Positions 40,815 to 49,829 of a stretch of 64,000 bases of DNA are shown piece by piece (the first letter of the stretch is position 1; every line of letters starts with the position of its first letter). The notes below the pieces were generated by a model, which worked only from the letters and a program-made list of their open reading frames with translations, had not been told where the DNA came from and searched no databases. The DNA lies in contig NZ_JQKI01000005.1 of assembly GCF_000745965.1 (NCBI RefSeq), forward strand, positions 1 to 64,000. Reading direction: 5' to 3'. Source of the stretch: Edaphobacter aggregans DSM 19364 (GTDB lineage Bacteria > Acidobacteriota > Terriglobia > Terriglobales > Acidobacteriaceae). A program made the position numbers and the translations under genes.

Positions 40815-41939
40815 GTGACGAACCCAAACGACAAGAGTTATCCGAAGGCCGCGGTAGGGGTGCCGACCGGCTGGATCGTCGGCGGGGCGGAGGCGGTCTC
40901 TTCGATGACTTCCTTCGGCTCATTCAAGGCCATCTACGGCACCTCCTCCACTACATCATCCCCGGACCACCTCACTCTCGCCGCCTAGGCCTTCTTCCTC
41001 AACGGCGGCCAGCGCCTTTACATCTCCCGCGTAACCCCATCCACCGGCAGCACGGCCCTCACCGCCGTCGACTACGCCCGCGCCCTCGCCCTCCTCGAAC
41101 CCCTGGGCGACATCTCCACCGTAGCCGCCCCGGGAGCTTCCAGCCCCGCCATCCACGCCGCCCTCATCGCCCACGCCGCCCGCCCGCAGTCATCGCCTCG
41201 CCCTCCTCGACCCGCCGCCCGCCTCCTCCATTCCCGCCGTCCTGACCCTCCGCGCTCATCTCGATTCCTCCTCGGCCGCCCTCTACTACCTTGGCTCAAC
41301 GTCGCCAATCCCGTCGCCCCGCCCACTCGAGCCGCCGCCATTAAATCCCCGCCCTCCGGCTTCCTCGCCGGAATCTTCACCCGCTCCGACGCCCAGCACG
41401 GCGTCGCCAAAGCCCCCGCCAACCTCCCCATCCTCGGCGCCGCATCCCTCGAAACAAACCTCACCGAAGCCGACGCCAGTGCCCTCAACAATGCCGGCAT
41501 CTACACCCTCCGCATTTTCCCCGGCCGCAACATCCTCGTCTAGGGGAGCCCGCACCCTCTCCACTGACCCCGAGTGGAAGTATGTCAACGTCCGCCGGTA
41601 CTTCAACTACCTCGAACACTCGATCGACGCAGGAACCCAGTGGCCGTCTTCGAGCTCAACGGCGAGCAGCTCTGGGCCAACGTTCGCAACACCGTCTCCA
41701 ACTTCCTCTTTAACGAGTGGCAGAACGGCGCCCTCCTGGGCACCCTACCCGAGCAGGCCTTCTTCGTAATATGCGACCGCGCCACCATGACTCAGAACGA
41801 CCTCGACAGCGGCCGCCTCATCTGCCTCATCGGCGTCGCCCCCATCTGCCCCGCCGAGTTCATCATCTTCCGCATCGGCCAGTGGACCGCAAGCAAGCCC
41901 ACCCCTAGCCGGTACCTCGTCCGCCTCTTGTTAAAAGTC
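40815..41939 (+). pseudogene. Contractile phage tail-sheath protein relic, antisense within the isc operon
   Basis: A tail-sheath gene reads left to right with stops and frameshifts. It starts VTNPNDKSYPKAAVGVPTGW, reaches MTSFGSFKAIYG, meets TAG before AFFLNGGQRLYISRVTPSTG, continues VDYARALALLEPLGDIS, then shifts frame to AGIYTLRIFPGRNILV and on to the conserved C-terminus: YVNVRRYFNYLEHSIDAGTQW, VFELNGEQLWANVRNTVSNF, ATMTQNDLDSGRLICLIGVA and PAEFIIFRIGQWTA. Sheath proteins form the contractile tube of myophage tails, tailocins and extracellular injection systems. No baseplate, tube or ATPase genes are adjacent. It is a solitary dead gene that separates iscS from iscU. Confidence 0.88.
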
Positions 41940-41982
41940 AGGGGACGTCTTCGAAATCCTCATCAATCTCGTTAAAAAGCGA

Positions 41983-42015
41983 AGGCCGGGCGACGCTGTT
42001 CCGTCTTCCCGGCCT
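41983..42015 (-). terminator. Terminator downstream of iscS
   Basis: AGGCCGGG and CCCGGCCT form an 8-bp stem with a 17-nt loop; the minus-strand transcript then reads TCGCTTTTTAAC. It lies 26 bp past the iscS stop and would separate iscRS from iscU. Confidence 0.75.
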
Positions 42016-42040
42016 CGATCTCTTACCTCTTAGCGACAAC

Positions 42041-43315
42041 TTAGTGCGCCGCCCACTCAATCTTGCTCAGATCGATCCCTTCCTTGACCATCTCATAAAG
42101 CGGTGACAGCTCCCTGAGCTTCTTCACCACATCAATGATCTTGTCCGAGACGTAATCCACCTCGGCCTTCGTGTTGAACCGCCCCAGGCCAAACCGAATC
42201 GACGAGTGCGCCACGTCGTCGCCCAGGCCCAGAGCCTTCAGCACGTAGCTCGGCTCCAGCGTCGCAGACGTACAGGCCGAACCTGACGACACCGCAATGT
42301 CGTTGATCCCCATCAGCAAGCTCTCGCCCTCCACATACACAAAGCTCATGTTCAGATTGCCCGGCAGATGATGCTCCATATTGCCGTTCACATGCACATA
42401 ATCGAGCGCCGTCTCCAGCTTGTTCTTCAGATAATCCCGAAGCTCCTGCTCGCGCTTGCCCTCGGCCTCCATCTCGTTCATCGCAATCTCGCACGCCGCG
42501 CCCAGGCCCACAATGCCCGGCACATTCAGCGTGCCCGAACGCATCCCGCGCTCATGCCCGCCGCCATTAATCTGCTCCGAGATCTGCACACGCGGATTGC
42601 GACGCCGCACATACAGCGCGCCCACACCCTTCGGCCCATAAATCTTATGACCCGAAAGCGACATCACGTCGATGTTGTCCTTCTGCACATCGACCGGAAT
42701 CTTGCCCACCGCCTGCACGCCATCCGTGTGGAACAGAATCCCCTTCTCCTTGCAGATCGCACCGATCTCGCGCACCGGCTGCAGCACGCCAATCTCATTA
42801 TTCGCAAACATAATCGACACAAGAATCGTCTTGTCATCGATCGCGCGTTTCAGGTCCTCAATATCGATCAACCCATCCGCACCCACCGGCAGATACGTCA
42901 CCCGGTAGCCTTGCTTCTCAAGCTTCTTGCACGTGTCGAGCACGGCCTTGTGCTCCGTCACCTGCGTGATGATGTGGTTGCCGCGCTCGCGATACATCTC
43001 CGCGATACCCTTCAGCGCAAGATTGTTCGACTCCGTCGCTCCCGACGTGAAGATGATCTCCTTGGCCGACGCGCCAATCAGCTTCGCTACCTGCTCGCGA
43101 GCCTTCTCCACCGCCTTCTCCGCCTCCCAGCCGAAGCTGTGGTTGCGGCTCGCCGCATTACCGAAGGTCGAGGTGAAGTAAGGCATCATCGCCTCCAAAA
43201 CCCGCGGGTCCAGCGGCGTCGTCGCGTGATTATCCATGTAGATCGGAAGCTTCACACCCTCCGGCAGCGGTGTTGCCGACTCTGCGACTACAACTCCAGT
43301 TCCATTCGCGCTCAT
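42041..43315 (-). CDS. iscS: Cysteine desulfurase IscS
   Basis: IscS is a PLP enzyme that takes sulfur from cysteine and hands it to IscU. The 424-aa protein shows [43 protein letters not shown], the PLP lysine in [12 protein letters not shown], and the mobile sulfur-acceptor loop with the catalytic cysteine in [21 protein letters not shown]. The C-terminal end fits the IscS (group I) branch rather than SufS. ATG 43315 (MSANGTG) is used, with GGGGAG upstream; a GTG at 43327 is possible. It follows iscR by 65 bp. Confidence 0.96.
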   Translation of the reverse strand: MSANGTGVVVAESATPLPEGVKLPIYMDNHATTPLDPRVLEAMMPYFTSTFGNAASRNHSFGWEAEKAVEKAREQVAKLIGASAKEIIFTSGATESNNLALKGIAEMYRERGNHIITQVTEHKAVLDTCKKLEKQGYRVTYLPVGADGLIDIEDLKRAIDDKTILVSIMFANNEIGVLQPVREIGAICKEKGILFHTDGVQAVGKIPVDVQKDNIDVMSLSGHKIYGPKGVGALYVRRRNPRVQISEQINGGGHERGMRSGTLNVPGIVGLGAACEIAMNEMEAEGKREQELRDYLKNKLETALDYVHVNGNMEHHLPGNLNMSFVYVEGESLLMGINDIAVSSGSACTSATLEPSYVLKALGLGDDVAHSSIRFGLGRFNTKAEVDYVSDKIIDVVKKLRELSPLYEMVKEGIDLSKIEWAAH

Positions 43316-43380
43316 AATAGTTCCCACTCCCCGTCTTTCTGTTCTCTCGAATCTCTCTTGAACTTCGTCTTCGCGCTCAG

Positions 43381-43863
43381 TTACAGCGCAATCGAAACCA
43401 GCCCACCGCCGACCGCGCTCGTCCCTGTATGCTCCCCATCCCCCGCCTCAGCCAGGTCGGAGATATGAATCCCGCTCAGCAACTCCTTGATGCTGTCGTT
43501 CACCTTGCGTAACGGTTCTTTGATGGTGCACGTGCTCGTCAGGTCGCACGCCCCGTGGATCGTTATGCAGCTCGTGATAAATAACGGCCCATCAATCGCC
43601 CGAATCACCTCGAATGCCGAGATCTCGCTCGCCGCCTTCGCCAGCGCATACCCACCATTCGTTCCCGCATGCGACACCAGCAGCCCCGCCTTCGCCAGCG
43701 TCTGCAGAATCTTAGCCAGCAGCTGCGGAGGAATGTGATACGCCTCGGCGATATCCTTCGCGCTATACGCACTCACTCCCGAGTTCTCCGCCCGAGCCGT
43801 CTGCTCAGCCAGATACTTCAGGGCCATCAGCCCGTAGTCCGCTTTTTTGGTCAGCCTAAGCAT
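43381..43863 (-). CDS. iscR: Rrf2-family iron-sulfur regulator IscR
   Basis: A 160-aa winged-helix regulator beginning [19 protein letters not shown], with helix-turn-helix [27 protein letters not shown] and the wing [13 protein letters not shown]. Three cysteines [14 protein letters not shown] (x6 and x5 spacing) match the cluster-binding loop of IscR. [2Fe-2S] IscR represses isc operons in other bacteria, so autoregulation is likely but not proven here. ATG 43863 with GGGGGAAG upstream is preferred over a TTG extension to 43917. Confidence 0.92.
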   Translation of the reverse strand: MLRLTKKADYGLMALKYLAEQTARAENSGVSAYSAKDIAEAYHIPPQLLAKILQTLAKAGLLVSHAGTNGGYALAKAASEISAFEVIRAIDGPLFITSCITIHGACDLTSTCTIKEPLRKVNDSIKELLSGIHISDLAEAGDGEHTGTSAVGGGLVSIAL

Positions 43864-44049
43864 CGATCTCGTATCGCTTCCCCCGCCAGCCGTCGAGACT
43901 TCAGGGAAAGCCGACAATTCCAGTCCTAGATAGTGTACGTCCGCCGCCGCCCCACTCGCAAGACGATTCGATAGCGGTGCGGGGCAGCGGCCTGGAGCCC
44001 GGACGGAGAGCCTGAGGATGGGGGTTCGTCAGCTGGGGATAGCGATTCG

Positions 44050-44529
44050 TCAGCTTGCTGCGATGCGTTCGATCTGTTGGAGATGGTTGATGTCGTGGCC
44101 CGCCATGGTTTCGACGATGGTCCAGAGAATCATAGTTCCGCGTTCGGGGTGGGTGGTGGGGCGGTGGCGGTCGGGTTCGGTGACGGTGGTGAGGAGCTTG
44201 AGGTTCCAGTTGCGGGCGGCGGTGAAGAGGGCGAGACCGGAGAAGAGATCGTAGGGGGCGTAGCGCTGGCCCCAGATGCCCTGGTCGAAGGGCTGGATGA
44301 TGGGGTGGTCTTCGGCGAGAGTCTGGCGGAGGCGGAAGCAGAATACGATCTCGCAGTCGGCGAGGTGGGCGACGATCTCGCGGATGCTCCATTTGCCTGG
44401 GGCGGGGGCGCGATCGACGTGAGCGGGAGCAAGCGGGTCGATGAGCACGTGAAGGCGTTCGGCGGTGGCGGTGATGACGGGGATGGGGTCCTGTCCGCCG
44501 AGGAATTTAGCGTAGGGATTCAGCTCCAT
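44050..44529 (-). CDS. DinB-family putative metal-dependent protein
   Basis: 159 aa with the DinB/YfiT four-helix-bundle pattern. Candidate metal-binding histidines occur in IVAHLADCEI and in the C-terminal AGHDINHLQQIE (H-x3-H). Typical text includes APGKWSIREIVAHLADCE and PFDQGIWGQRY. Members of this fold include thiol-dependent transferases and damage-inducible proteins, but no reaction can be assigned. Codons here end in C on the minus strand, so the plus strand is G-rich. Confidence 0.88.
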   Translation of the reverse strand: MELNPYAKFLGGQDPIPVITATAERLHVLIDPLAPAHVDRAPAPGKWSIREIVAHLADCEIVFCFRLRQTLAEDHPIIQPFDQGIWGQRYAPYDLFSGLALFTAARNWNLKLLTTVTEPDRHRPTTHPERGTMILWTIVETMAGHDINHLQQIERIAAS

Positions 44530-44693
44530 GACCCGACGGTATCACGGATGGAGCCGCGGCTTTAGGCATGGGGGTTTAAGGCTTAAGTTATGAGTGCCAG
44601 GGTCGTAGGTTCCGATGTTCCAGAGGTGGCCTTCGGTAGGGCTGTCCGTTGCTTCCGTCGAAATGACACTTCAAAAGAGGGGAGTGTTCTGGT

Positions 44694-45326
44694 TTAGCTG
44701 CTGAGGCCGACGAACTGCTGGACGTGGCGCGGGGTGACGGCCTCCTGGAGCATGAAGGCGGCTACGTCGGCGCGGGTGATGGTCATGCCCGGGGCGAGGT
44801 GGCCGTCGAAGATGCGAAGCTTGCCCTTTGCGGGGCCGTCGAGGAGGCGTGGCGGACGGAGGATGGTCCAGGCGAGGTCGGGTTGGGCCATCTCGTTGTC
44901 GGCGTCGCGGTGGTCCTGCGTGACGTTGCGGAAGAGTGTGTTGGTCATGACGGCGTAGATGAGGCCGCCTTCGTTGAAGCAGAAGGCGCTGGAGACGTGG
45001 ATAAAGCGGGCGACTCCGGTCTGGCGGAGGGCCTGGACGAGGTTGCGTCCGAAGTCGCGGCGGAGGTGGGTGCGGCGGAGGGTGGTGGGGCCGAAGGCGG
45101 AGAGGACGGCGTCGGAGCCGCGGATGGCGTCGGCTATCTGGCGGACGTTGTAGAGGTCGCCGCCTACGACGCGGAGGTCCTGATGGGAGTGCAGAACGCC
45201 TGCCCCGTTGCTGGTGACTTTTTCGGGGGCTCGGGCGAAGGCGGTGACCTGGTGGCCCTGATCGAGGGCCATGGGGATGAGGAGCCTGCCGATGCCGCCG
45301 GTGGCTCCGAGGACGGTGAGTCGCAT
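44694..45326 (-). CDS. NAD(P)-binding oxidoreductase (atypical SDR)
   Basis: 210 aa with an N-terminal dinucleotide motif VLGATGGIGRLLIPMAL (GxxGGxG), GSDAVLSAFGP, ARFIHVSSAFCF and TILRPPRLLDGPAKG, matching the atypical SDR_a5/flavin-reductase-like group. It lacks a canonical YxxxK catalytic pair and may bind NADPH as a reductase or regulator. AAAGGAG lies 9 bp upstream of ATG 45326. It follows the SnoaL-like gene by 31 bp on the same strand, so the two are probably co-transcribed. Confidence 0.88.
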   Translation of the reverse strand: MRLTVLGATGGIGRLLIPMALDQGHQVTAFARAPEKVTSNGAGVLHSHQDLRVVGGDLYNVRQIADAIRGSDAVLSAFGPTTLRRTHLRRDFGRNLVQALRQTGVARFIHVSSAFCFNEGGLIYAVMTNTLFRNVTQDHRDADNEMAQPDLAWTILRPPRLLDGPAKGKLRIFDGHLAPGMTITRADVAAFMLQEAVTPRHVQQFVGLSS

Positions 45327-45357
45327 GAATGCTTCTCCTTTCAGCTGGTTGTGAGAG

Positions 45358-45933
45358 CTACTGCTGTGGGGGGTGCGCGGGCGCGGGGGAAGGAGCGTTG
45401 GCGGGCGGTCCGCCGGGGATCTGAACGCCAATCTGCCGGAGGACTCCAACCTGATCCATCTGGAGCCAGGCTTCGGCGATCTTGTCGCCTTCGAAGCGGT
45501 AGAAGACGACGGCGCGGTTGGTGATGGGCCGGCCTGTGGGTGGGATACCGGCGATGGGGGCGGTGTTGAGGGCGGTCATGGTCCAGCGGGCGGCGGCCTT
45601 GTCGCCGTTAACGACGACGTCGTCGACGGTGAAGTGGTGGTTGGGAAACATGGCGTGGACGTTGTCGACGGTGCGGCGGACGGCCTCGATGCCGACGGCG
45701 TCGCCGGTACTGGAGTGGAAGGTGGCGTGGGGGGTGAAGAGATCGAGGAGGAGGTCGGAGCGGTGCTGGTTGATGCACTGCTCGTAGAAGCGGTGGATGA
45801 CGGCGGCGTGGTCTGGGGTGGCGGAGGCGGCGGACATGGAGGCTCCTGTGGCTTGGGTTGGGGTTTGGGCTGGGGTTTGGGTGGGGATGAGGGCGAGGAG
45901 GAGGATCGGGAGGGTGGCTTGGAAGCGTCTCAT
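45358..45933 (-). CDS. Secreted SnoaL-like/ester-cyclase-type protein
   Basis: 191 aa with a signal peptide (MRRFQATLPILLLALIPTQT) and a SnoaL-like alpha+beta barrel fold, shown by HRFYEQCINQHRSDLLLDLF, MFPNHHFTVDDVVVNGDKAAARWTM and FEGDKIAEAWLQMDQVGVLRQIG. Such domains serve as isomerases, cyclases or ligand-binding modules. ATG 45933 is chosen because GAGG lies 7 bp upstream; the longer ATG 45945 lacks an RBS. It is divergent from the tetR gene over a 59-bp gap. Confidence 0.85.
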   Translation of the reverse strand: MRRFQATLPILLLALIPTQTPAQTPTQATGASMSAASATPDHAAVIHRFYEQCINQHRSDLLLDLFTPHATFHSSTGDAVGIEAVRRTVDNVHAMFPNHHFTVDDVVVNGDKAAARWTMTALNTAPIAGIPPTGRPITNRAVVFYRFEGDKIAEAWLQMDQVGVLRQIGVQIPGGPPANAPSPAPAHPPQQ

Positions 45934-45992
45934 GTAGGTCCTCATATTGAATATATGAACATTTATCGAATAGATGACTATACTTTCGAAAA
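45934..45992. promoter_or_regulatory. Divergent tetR/SnoaL intergenic with inverted repeat
   Basis: The AT-rich 59-bp gap contains ATTGAATA and TATCGAAT as inverted half-sites 10 bp apart (about 45946-45971), plus a near-palindrome around TTTCGAAAAG (45983-45993). A TetR dimer binding here could repress both its own gene and the SnoaL-oxidoreductase pair. Confidence 0.4.
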
Positions 45993-46661
45993 GTGGCAAC
46001 GAGATTGAAAAAAAAATCGGGGTCGGGGCAGCGAGCGAAGAGGGCGGCCGAGACGAGGGTGTATGAATCTCCGGCGCGGCAGCGGCAGGCGGACGAGACG
46101 CGGGCGCGGATTGCGGCGGCAGCTAGGAGGCTGCTGGAGGAGACGGGCTATGCGGGGATGACAATTCCCACGGTGGCGAAGGCGGCGGGGGTGGCGGTTC
46201 CGACGGTGTATGCGATATTCCGGTCGAAGAAGGGGATCGTGTCGGAGCTGCTGGATGCGGCTCGGTTCGGAGAGGCGTACCAGGCGCTGCTGGCGGAGGC
46301 GCGCGCGGTGAAGGACCCGATGGTGCTGCTGGAGTTTCCTCCGCGGTTTTCCAGGCGAATCTACGAGGCGGAGATTCCGGTGGAGAATCTGCTGCGGGGC
46401 GCGGGGATGGTGGCTCCGGAGCTGGCGGCGGTGGAGGATGAGAGGAACTGCCAGCGGTATGACTCGCAGGTGATGGTGATCGACGCGCTGGAAAGAGGCG
46501 GGCTGCTGCGCGTAGGACTGAGTCGGGACGCGGCGAGGGCGATTCTTTGGGCGCTGACGAGCAGGGAGATGTTTCGGATGCTGGTGCGGGAGCGGGGGTG
46601 GACGGGGGATGAGTATGAGGCGTGGTTGCGGAGGGCGATCCGGTGGGAATTGGTGGGTTGA
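45993..46661 (+). CDS. TetR-family transcriptional regulator
   Basis: 222 aa. After a basic N-terminal extension the TetR DNA-binding domain runs from RARIAAAARRLLEETGYAGMT through IPTVAKAAGVAVPTVYAIFRSKKGI. The C-terminal ligand domain is helical and not assignable. The start is GTG 45993. The likely targets are the divergent SnoaL and NAD(P)-binding genes. The gene is strikingly G-ending in codon choice. Confidence 0.9.
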   Translation: MATRLKKKSGSGQRAKRAAETRVYESPARQRQADETRARIAAAARRLLEETGYAGMTIPTVAKAAGVAVPTVYAIFRSKKGIVSELLDAARFGEAYQALLAEARAVKDPMVLLEFPPRFSRRIYEAEIPVENLLRGAGMVAPELAAVEDERNCQRYDSQVMVIDALERGGLLRVGLSRDAARAILWALTSREMFRMLVRERGWTGDEYEAWLRRAIRWELVG

Positions 46662-46666
46662 GAGTT

Positions 46667-46815
46667 AGTCGAGGTTGATGTGGTTGCTCCAGGGGCGGGT
46701 GGCGCCGTGTAGGCGGTTGGGGTGAGGGAAGGCGCGGAAGTCGTTGGCGAAGTGGGCCTGGTCGTAGTAGCCGCAGGAGAGGGCTCGTTCGGACCAGGGG
46801 ATGTCTGCACCGCGG
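46667..46815 (-). pseudogene. AraC-family regulator C-terminal relic
   Basis: The minus strand encodes the last ~50 residues of an AraC-type regulator: ALSCGYYDQAHFANDFRAF (second helix-turn-helix) and WSNHINLD (usual terminus). The N-terminal domain and first helix-turn-helix are missing, and the fragment abuts hscA. Confidence 0.7.
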
Positions 46816-46857
46816 TTTGTAAGAGAATAGGAGATGGGACAAAAGAGGATTAGAAGA

Positions 46858-48852
46858 ATGGCTGAAGAGCGCGTGGTTGGGATTGATCTGGGGACGACGA
46901 ACTCCCTGGTGGCGTATATGCAGGGGGAGACGCCTGCGGTAATTCCGGGTGAGGACGGCGACCGGCTGGTGCCTTCGGTGGTGGCGATTGAAGGCGATGG
47001 CGTTGTGGTGGGGAATGCGGCGCGCGGGACTCTGCTGAAGGATGCGGGGAGCGTGGTGTACTCGGCCAAGCGGCTGATGGGGCGCGGCGTCGAGGATATT
47101 CAGGAGGAGCTACGGCTGTTTCCATTTCGTCTGGCGGAGGGACTGGAGCCGGGCGAGGTGCTGAAGCTGAGGGTGGGGGAGAGGACGCTGACTCCGCCGG
47201 AGATCTCGGCGTATGTGCTGGGGCAATTGAAGAGGAATGCGGAGCGGTTCTTTCAGGCTTCGGTGACGAAGGCCGTGATTACGGTTCCGGCGTACTTCAA
47301 CGATGCGCAAAGGCAGGCGACGAAGGATGCGGGGAGGATTGCGGGGCTCGATGTTTTGCGGCTGGTGAACGAGCCTACGGCCGCGGCTCTGGCGTATGGG
47401 CTGGAGAAGAACAAGGACGGTCTGATCGCCGTGTATGACTTTGGCGGCGGGACGTTTGATATCTCGATCCTGAAGCTGCATGAGGGAATCTTTGAGGTGA
47501 TTGCGACGGGTGGGGATACGCACCTGGGTGGCGATGACATCGACAACCTGCTGATTGCGATTGCGCTGGACGATATCGCCGGGGATTTGGGTGAGGATGT
47601 TCGAGGTGACGGCGAGGCGGTGCAGGCGATTCGCAAGGCGGTGATCGAGGCGAAGATCCGGCTGTCGGAGGAGGAGACGGCGCGGTTGGATGCGAGGCTT
47701 CCCAGCGGGACGCGTTATACGCGAGAGATCACGAGGGAGCAGTTTGAGGGATTGATTGCGGGGGTGATTGCGCGGACGGCGGGGCCTTGCCGGCAGGCGC
47801 TGAAGGATGCGGGGATCGGGCCGGAGGCGATCGACGAGGTGGTGCTGGTCGGTGGATCGACGCGGATTCCGGCGGTGCGGAGGCTGGTGGATGAGGTCTT
47901 CGGGCTGAGTGCAAGAGGCAAGAAGCCACACACGGAGCTGAATCCGGATGAGGTGGTGGCGCTGGGAGCGGCGGTGCAGGCGGATATTTTGTCTGGAGGG
48001 TCGAAGGCTACGGAGGATCTGCTGCTGCTCGATGTGACTCCGCTGTCGCTGGGGATTGAGGCGCTGGGGGGTGTAGTGGCGAAGATCATTCAGCGCAACT
48101 CGACGATACCGGCGAGCGCGACGGAGCACTTTACGACGGGCGTGGATGGACAGACGAATGTGGCGATCCATGTGCTGCAGGGAGAGCGTGAGCTTGCGAA
48201 GGATTGCAGGTCGCTGGCGCGGTTTGATCTGAAGGGGATTCCTCCAATGACGGCGGGGTTGCCGCGGATCGAGGTGAAGTTCCTGATTGACGCGAACGGG
48301 ATTCTGCATGTGAGCGCGAGGGAGCAGAGGAGCGGGAAAGAGGCCGAGATCGAGGTGAAGCCGACGTACGGGCTGACGGATGAGCAGGTAGAGGAGATGA
48401 TTCTCGCTTCGTTCGACCATGCGGAGGAGGATATTCGCGAGCGCCAGGTGATCGAGGCGAAGAACGAGGCGGAGACGATTCTGGATGCTGTCGAGAAGGG
48501 GCGGAAGCACGAGGCGTGGCAGCAGCTGAGCGCGGATGAGATTGAGACGATCAAGCAGCGTGAGGACGAGCTGAAAGCCTCGGTGACGGGCGGGGATTAC
48601 AAGGTGATTCGCGCGGCGATCGAGCGGCTGGACCAGGCGACGCGGCGGTTTGCGGAGCTGATGATGGATTCGGCGGTGACGGGAGCTCTGGGCGGCAAGA
48701 CGATGGAGGCCGCAGGTGAGAGCATAGGAGAGGGACCGACGGCTCCGCATCCGTTTGCGAAGGCGCAGGTGCTGGAGGCGGACAAGGAGGCCGAGGCGAT
48801 TGAGAACTCGGTGAAGGAAGAGGCTACGGCCGGAGAGTCAACGGAAGATTGA
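46858..48852 (+). CDS. hscA: Fe-S assembly chaperone HscA (Hsp70 family)
   Basis: HscA is the specialised Hsp70 that binds LPPVK in IscU and promotes cluster transfer. The 664-aa product has the ATPase start [57 protein letters not shown] and a substrate domain with [15 protein letters not shown]. Absence of the DnaK C-terminal EEVD-type tail and association with fdx and iscX support HscA over DnaK. ATG 46858 has GAGGAT 8 bp upstream. It heads hscA-fdx-iscX on the plus strand, opposite to iscRSUA. A J-protein HscB gene is not visible. Confidence 0.93.
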   Translation: MAEERVVGIDLGTTNSLVAYMQGETPAVIPGEDGDRLVPSVVAIEGDGVVVGNAARGTLLKDAGSVVYSAKRLMGRGVEDIQEELRLFPFRLAEGLEPGEVLKLRVGERTLTPPEISAYVLGQLKRNAERFFQASVTKAVITVPAYFNDAQRQATKDAGRIAGLDVLRLVNEPTAAALAYGLEKNKDGLIAVYDFGGGTFDISILKLHEGIFEVIATGGDTHLGGDDIDNLLIAIALDDIAGDLGEDVRGDGEAVQAIRKAVIEAKIRLSEEETARLDARLPSGTRYTREITREQFEGLIAGVIARTAGPCRQALKDAGIGPEAIDEVVLVGGSTRIPAVRRLVDEVFGLSARGKKPHTELNPDEVVALGAAVQADILSGGSKATEDLLLLDVTPLSLGIEALGGVVAKIIQRNSTIPASATEHFTTGVDGQTNVAIHVLQGERELAKDCRSLARFDLKGIPPMTAGLPRIEVKFLIDANGILHVSAREQRSGKEAEIEVKPTYGLTDEQVEEMILASFDHAEEDIRERQVIEAKNEAETILDAVEKGRKHEAWQQLSADEIETIKQREDELKASVTGGDYKVIRAAIERLDQATRRFAELMMDSAVTGALGGKTMEAAGESIGEGPTAPHPFAKAQVLEADKEAEAIENSVKEEATAGESTED

Positions 48853-48856
48853 GGAT

Positions 48857-49291
48857 ATGAACGAGATCAATAAGGACCAGGTTGTGGATACGTCGAAGCC
48901 CGCGGGTGAGGGAATGGTGCGGGTGACGTTTTTGCCGGAGGGAAGGACGGTGGAGTTTCCGTTCGATACGCTGCCGTATGAGGGACACGGTGAGCCGATG
49001 TCGTTTCTGGATGTGGCGGAGAACTTTGACATCTTTCTGGACCATGCGTGCGGCGGAGTTTGCGCGTGCACGACCTGTCACCTTTGGGTGAAGGAAGGCG
49101 ATAAGGGAATCAGCGAGCCGGAAGACAAGGAGCTGGATCGCATGGAGACTGCGGCGGACGTGCAGTTGAATTCGCGGCTGGGGTGCCAGGCGGTGATCGA
49201 GAAGCCGGGGACGTACGTGGTGGAGATTCCCGCGTGGAACCGGAACTATGTGCAGGAGGGTAAGCCTGCCGCGGTGGTGAAGAAGGATTAA
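48857..49291 (+). CDS. fdx: ISC-type [2Fe-2S] ferredoxin
   Basis: 144 aa with the adrenodoxin-type cysteine group HACGGVCACTTCH and a final ligand in SRLGCQAVIE, the same pattern as E. coli Fdx of the isc operon. It supplies electrons for cluster assembly. It starts 4 bp after hscA stops. It is longer than typical Fdx by about 30 residues, with an N-terminal extension and a tail VQEGKPAAVVKKD. Confidence 0.94.
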   Translation: MNEINKDQVVDTSKPAGEGMVRVTFLPEGRTVEFPFDTLPYEGHGEPMSFLDVAENFDIFLDHACGGVCACTTCHLWVKEGDKGISEPEDKELDRMETAADVQLNSRLGCQAVIEKPGTYVVEIPAWNRNYVQEGKPAAVVKKD

Positions 49292-49316
49292 CGCGTTCTG
49301 ATCTGCTTTATAACGC

Positions 49317-49368
49317 AGATCCTTCGACTTCGCCCGGCAAAGTCGCCGAGCTTCGCTCAGGATGACAC
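49317..49368. repeat. REP-like palindromic element
   Basis: ATCCTTCGACTTCGCC and GCTTCGCTCAGGATGACA are inverted, related arms around a GC-rich centre. This sequence type is a dispersed intergenic repeat in many bacterial genomes. It lies between fdx and iscX and near the edge of the block with reversed base composition. Confidence 0.6.
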
Positions 49369-49405
49369 CTTAATTATTAGGAAATGCGAAATGGGAGAAA
49401 CGAGA

Positions 49406-49621
49406 ATGCCGCGTGAGATCAACTGGACGGACGCTGAGGAGATTGGAATTCAGCTGCAGGAGAAGTATCCGGAGATCGATCCGTACACAGTTCGATTTAC
49501 GGACCTGCATCGGTATGTGATCGAGCTGCCGGGGTTCGTGGGCGATCCGGCGAAGTCGAACGAGGGGATTCTGGAGGCCATCCAGACGGCGTGGCATGAG
49601 GAGTACGAGGACGCGAAGTAG
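49406..49621 (+). CDS. iscX: IscX-type Fe-S assembly protein
   Basis: 71 aa matching the IscX/YfhJ family: INWTDAEEIGIQL, YPEIDPYTVRFTDLHRYVIEL and SNEGILEAIQTAWHEEYED. In E. coli IscX binds IscS and iron and modulates cluster assembly. ATG 49406 is used, with GGAG 8 bp upstream; an ATG at 49391 is an alternative. It completes the plus-strand half of the ISC machinery. Confidence 0.92.
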   Translation: MPREINWTDAEEIGIQLQEKYPEIDPYTVRFTDLHRYVIELPGFVGDPAKSNEGILEAIQTAWHEEYEDAK

Positions 49622-49829
49622 TCAGTGGCTTTGAAAACTCCTGCGCGGTGACTCTTATAAGAGCTTACGGTGCGGATGACCATTATCTGGCACACAACAT
49701 AAGTCATAAGTCCCGAGAAATGTGATGATCATGGATAGTCACAAGTTCACGGAGATGGTTCATCTCAGCGTATGGAACTAAGGGGAGGCGGGATGAGAAG
49801 TAGATGCAGGATCCTCTGTCGAAGAAGAT

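Noticed and set aside
40815..41939. A functional contractile injection system
   Set aside because: A single gene with stops and frameshifts and no tube, baseplate, spike or ATPase genes nearby.
43950..44000. Replication origin suggested by the negative-to-positive GC skew switch
   Set aside because: No dnaA, dnaN or DnaA-box cluster, and composition reverts after about 49.7 kb; inversion fits better.
47110..48750. Long minus-strand frame of 546 codons
   Set aside because: Antisense to hscA with Arg/Leu/His-rich, domain-free translation.
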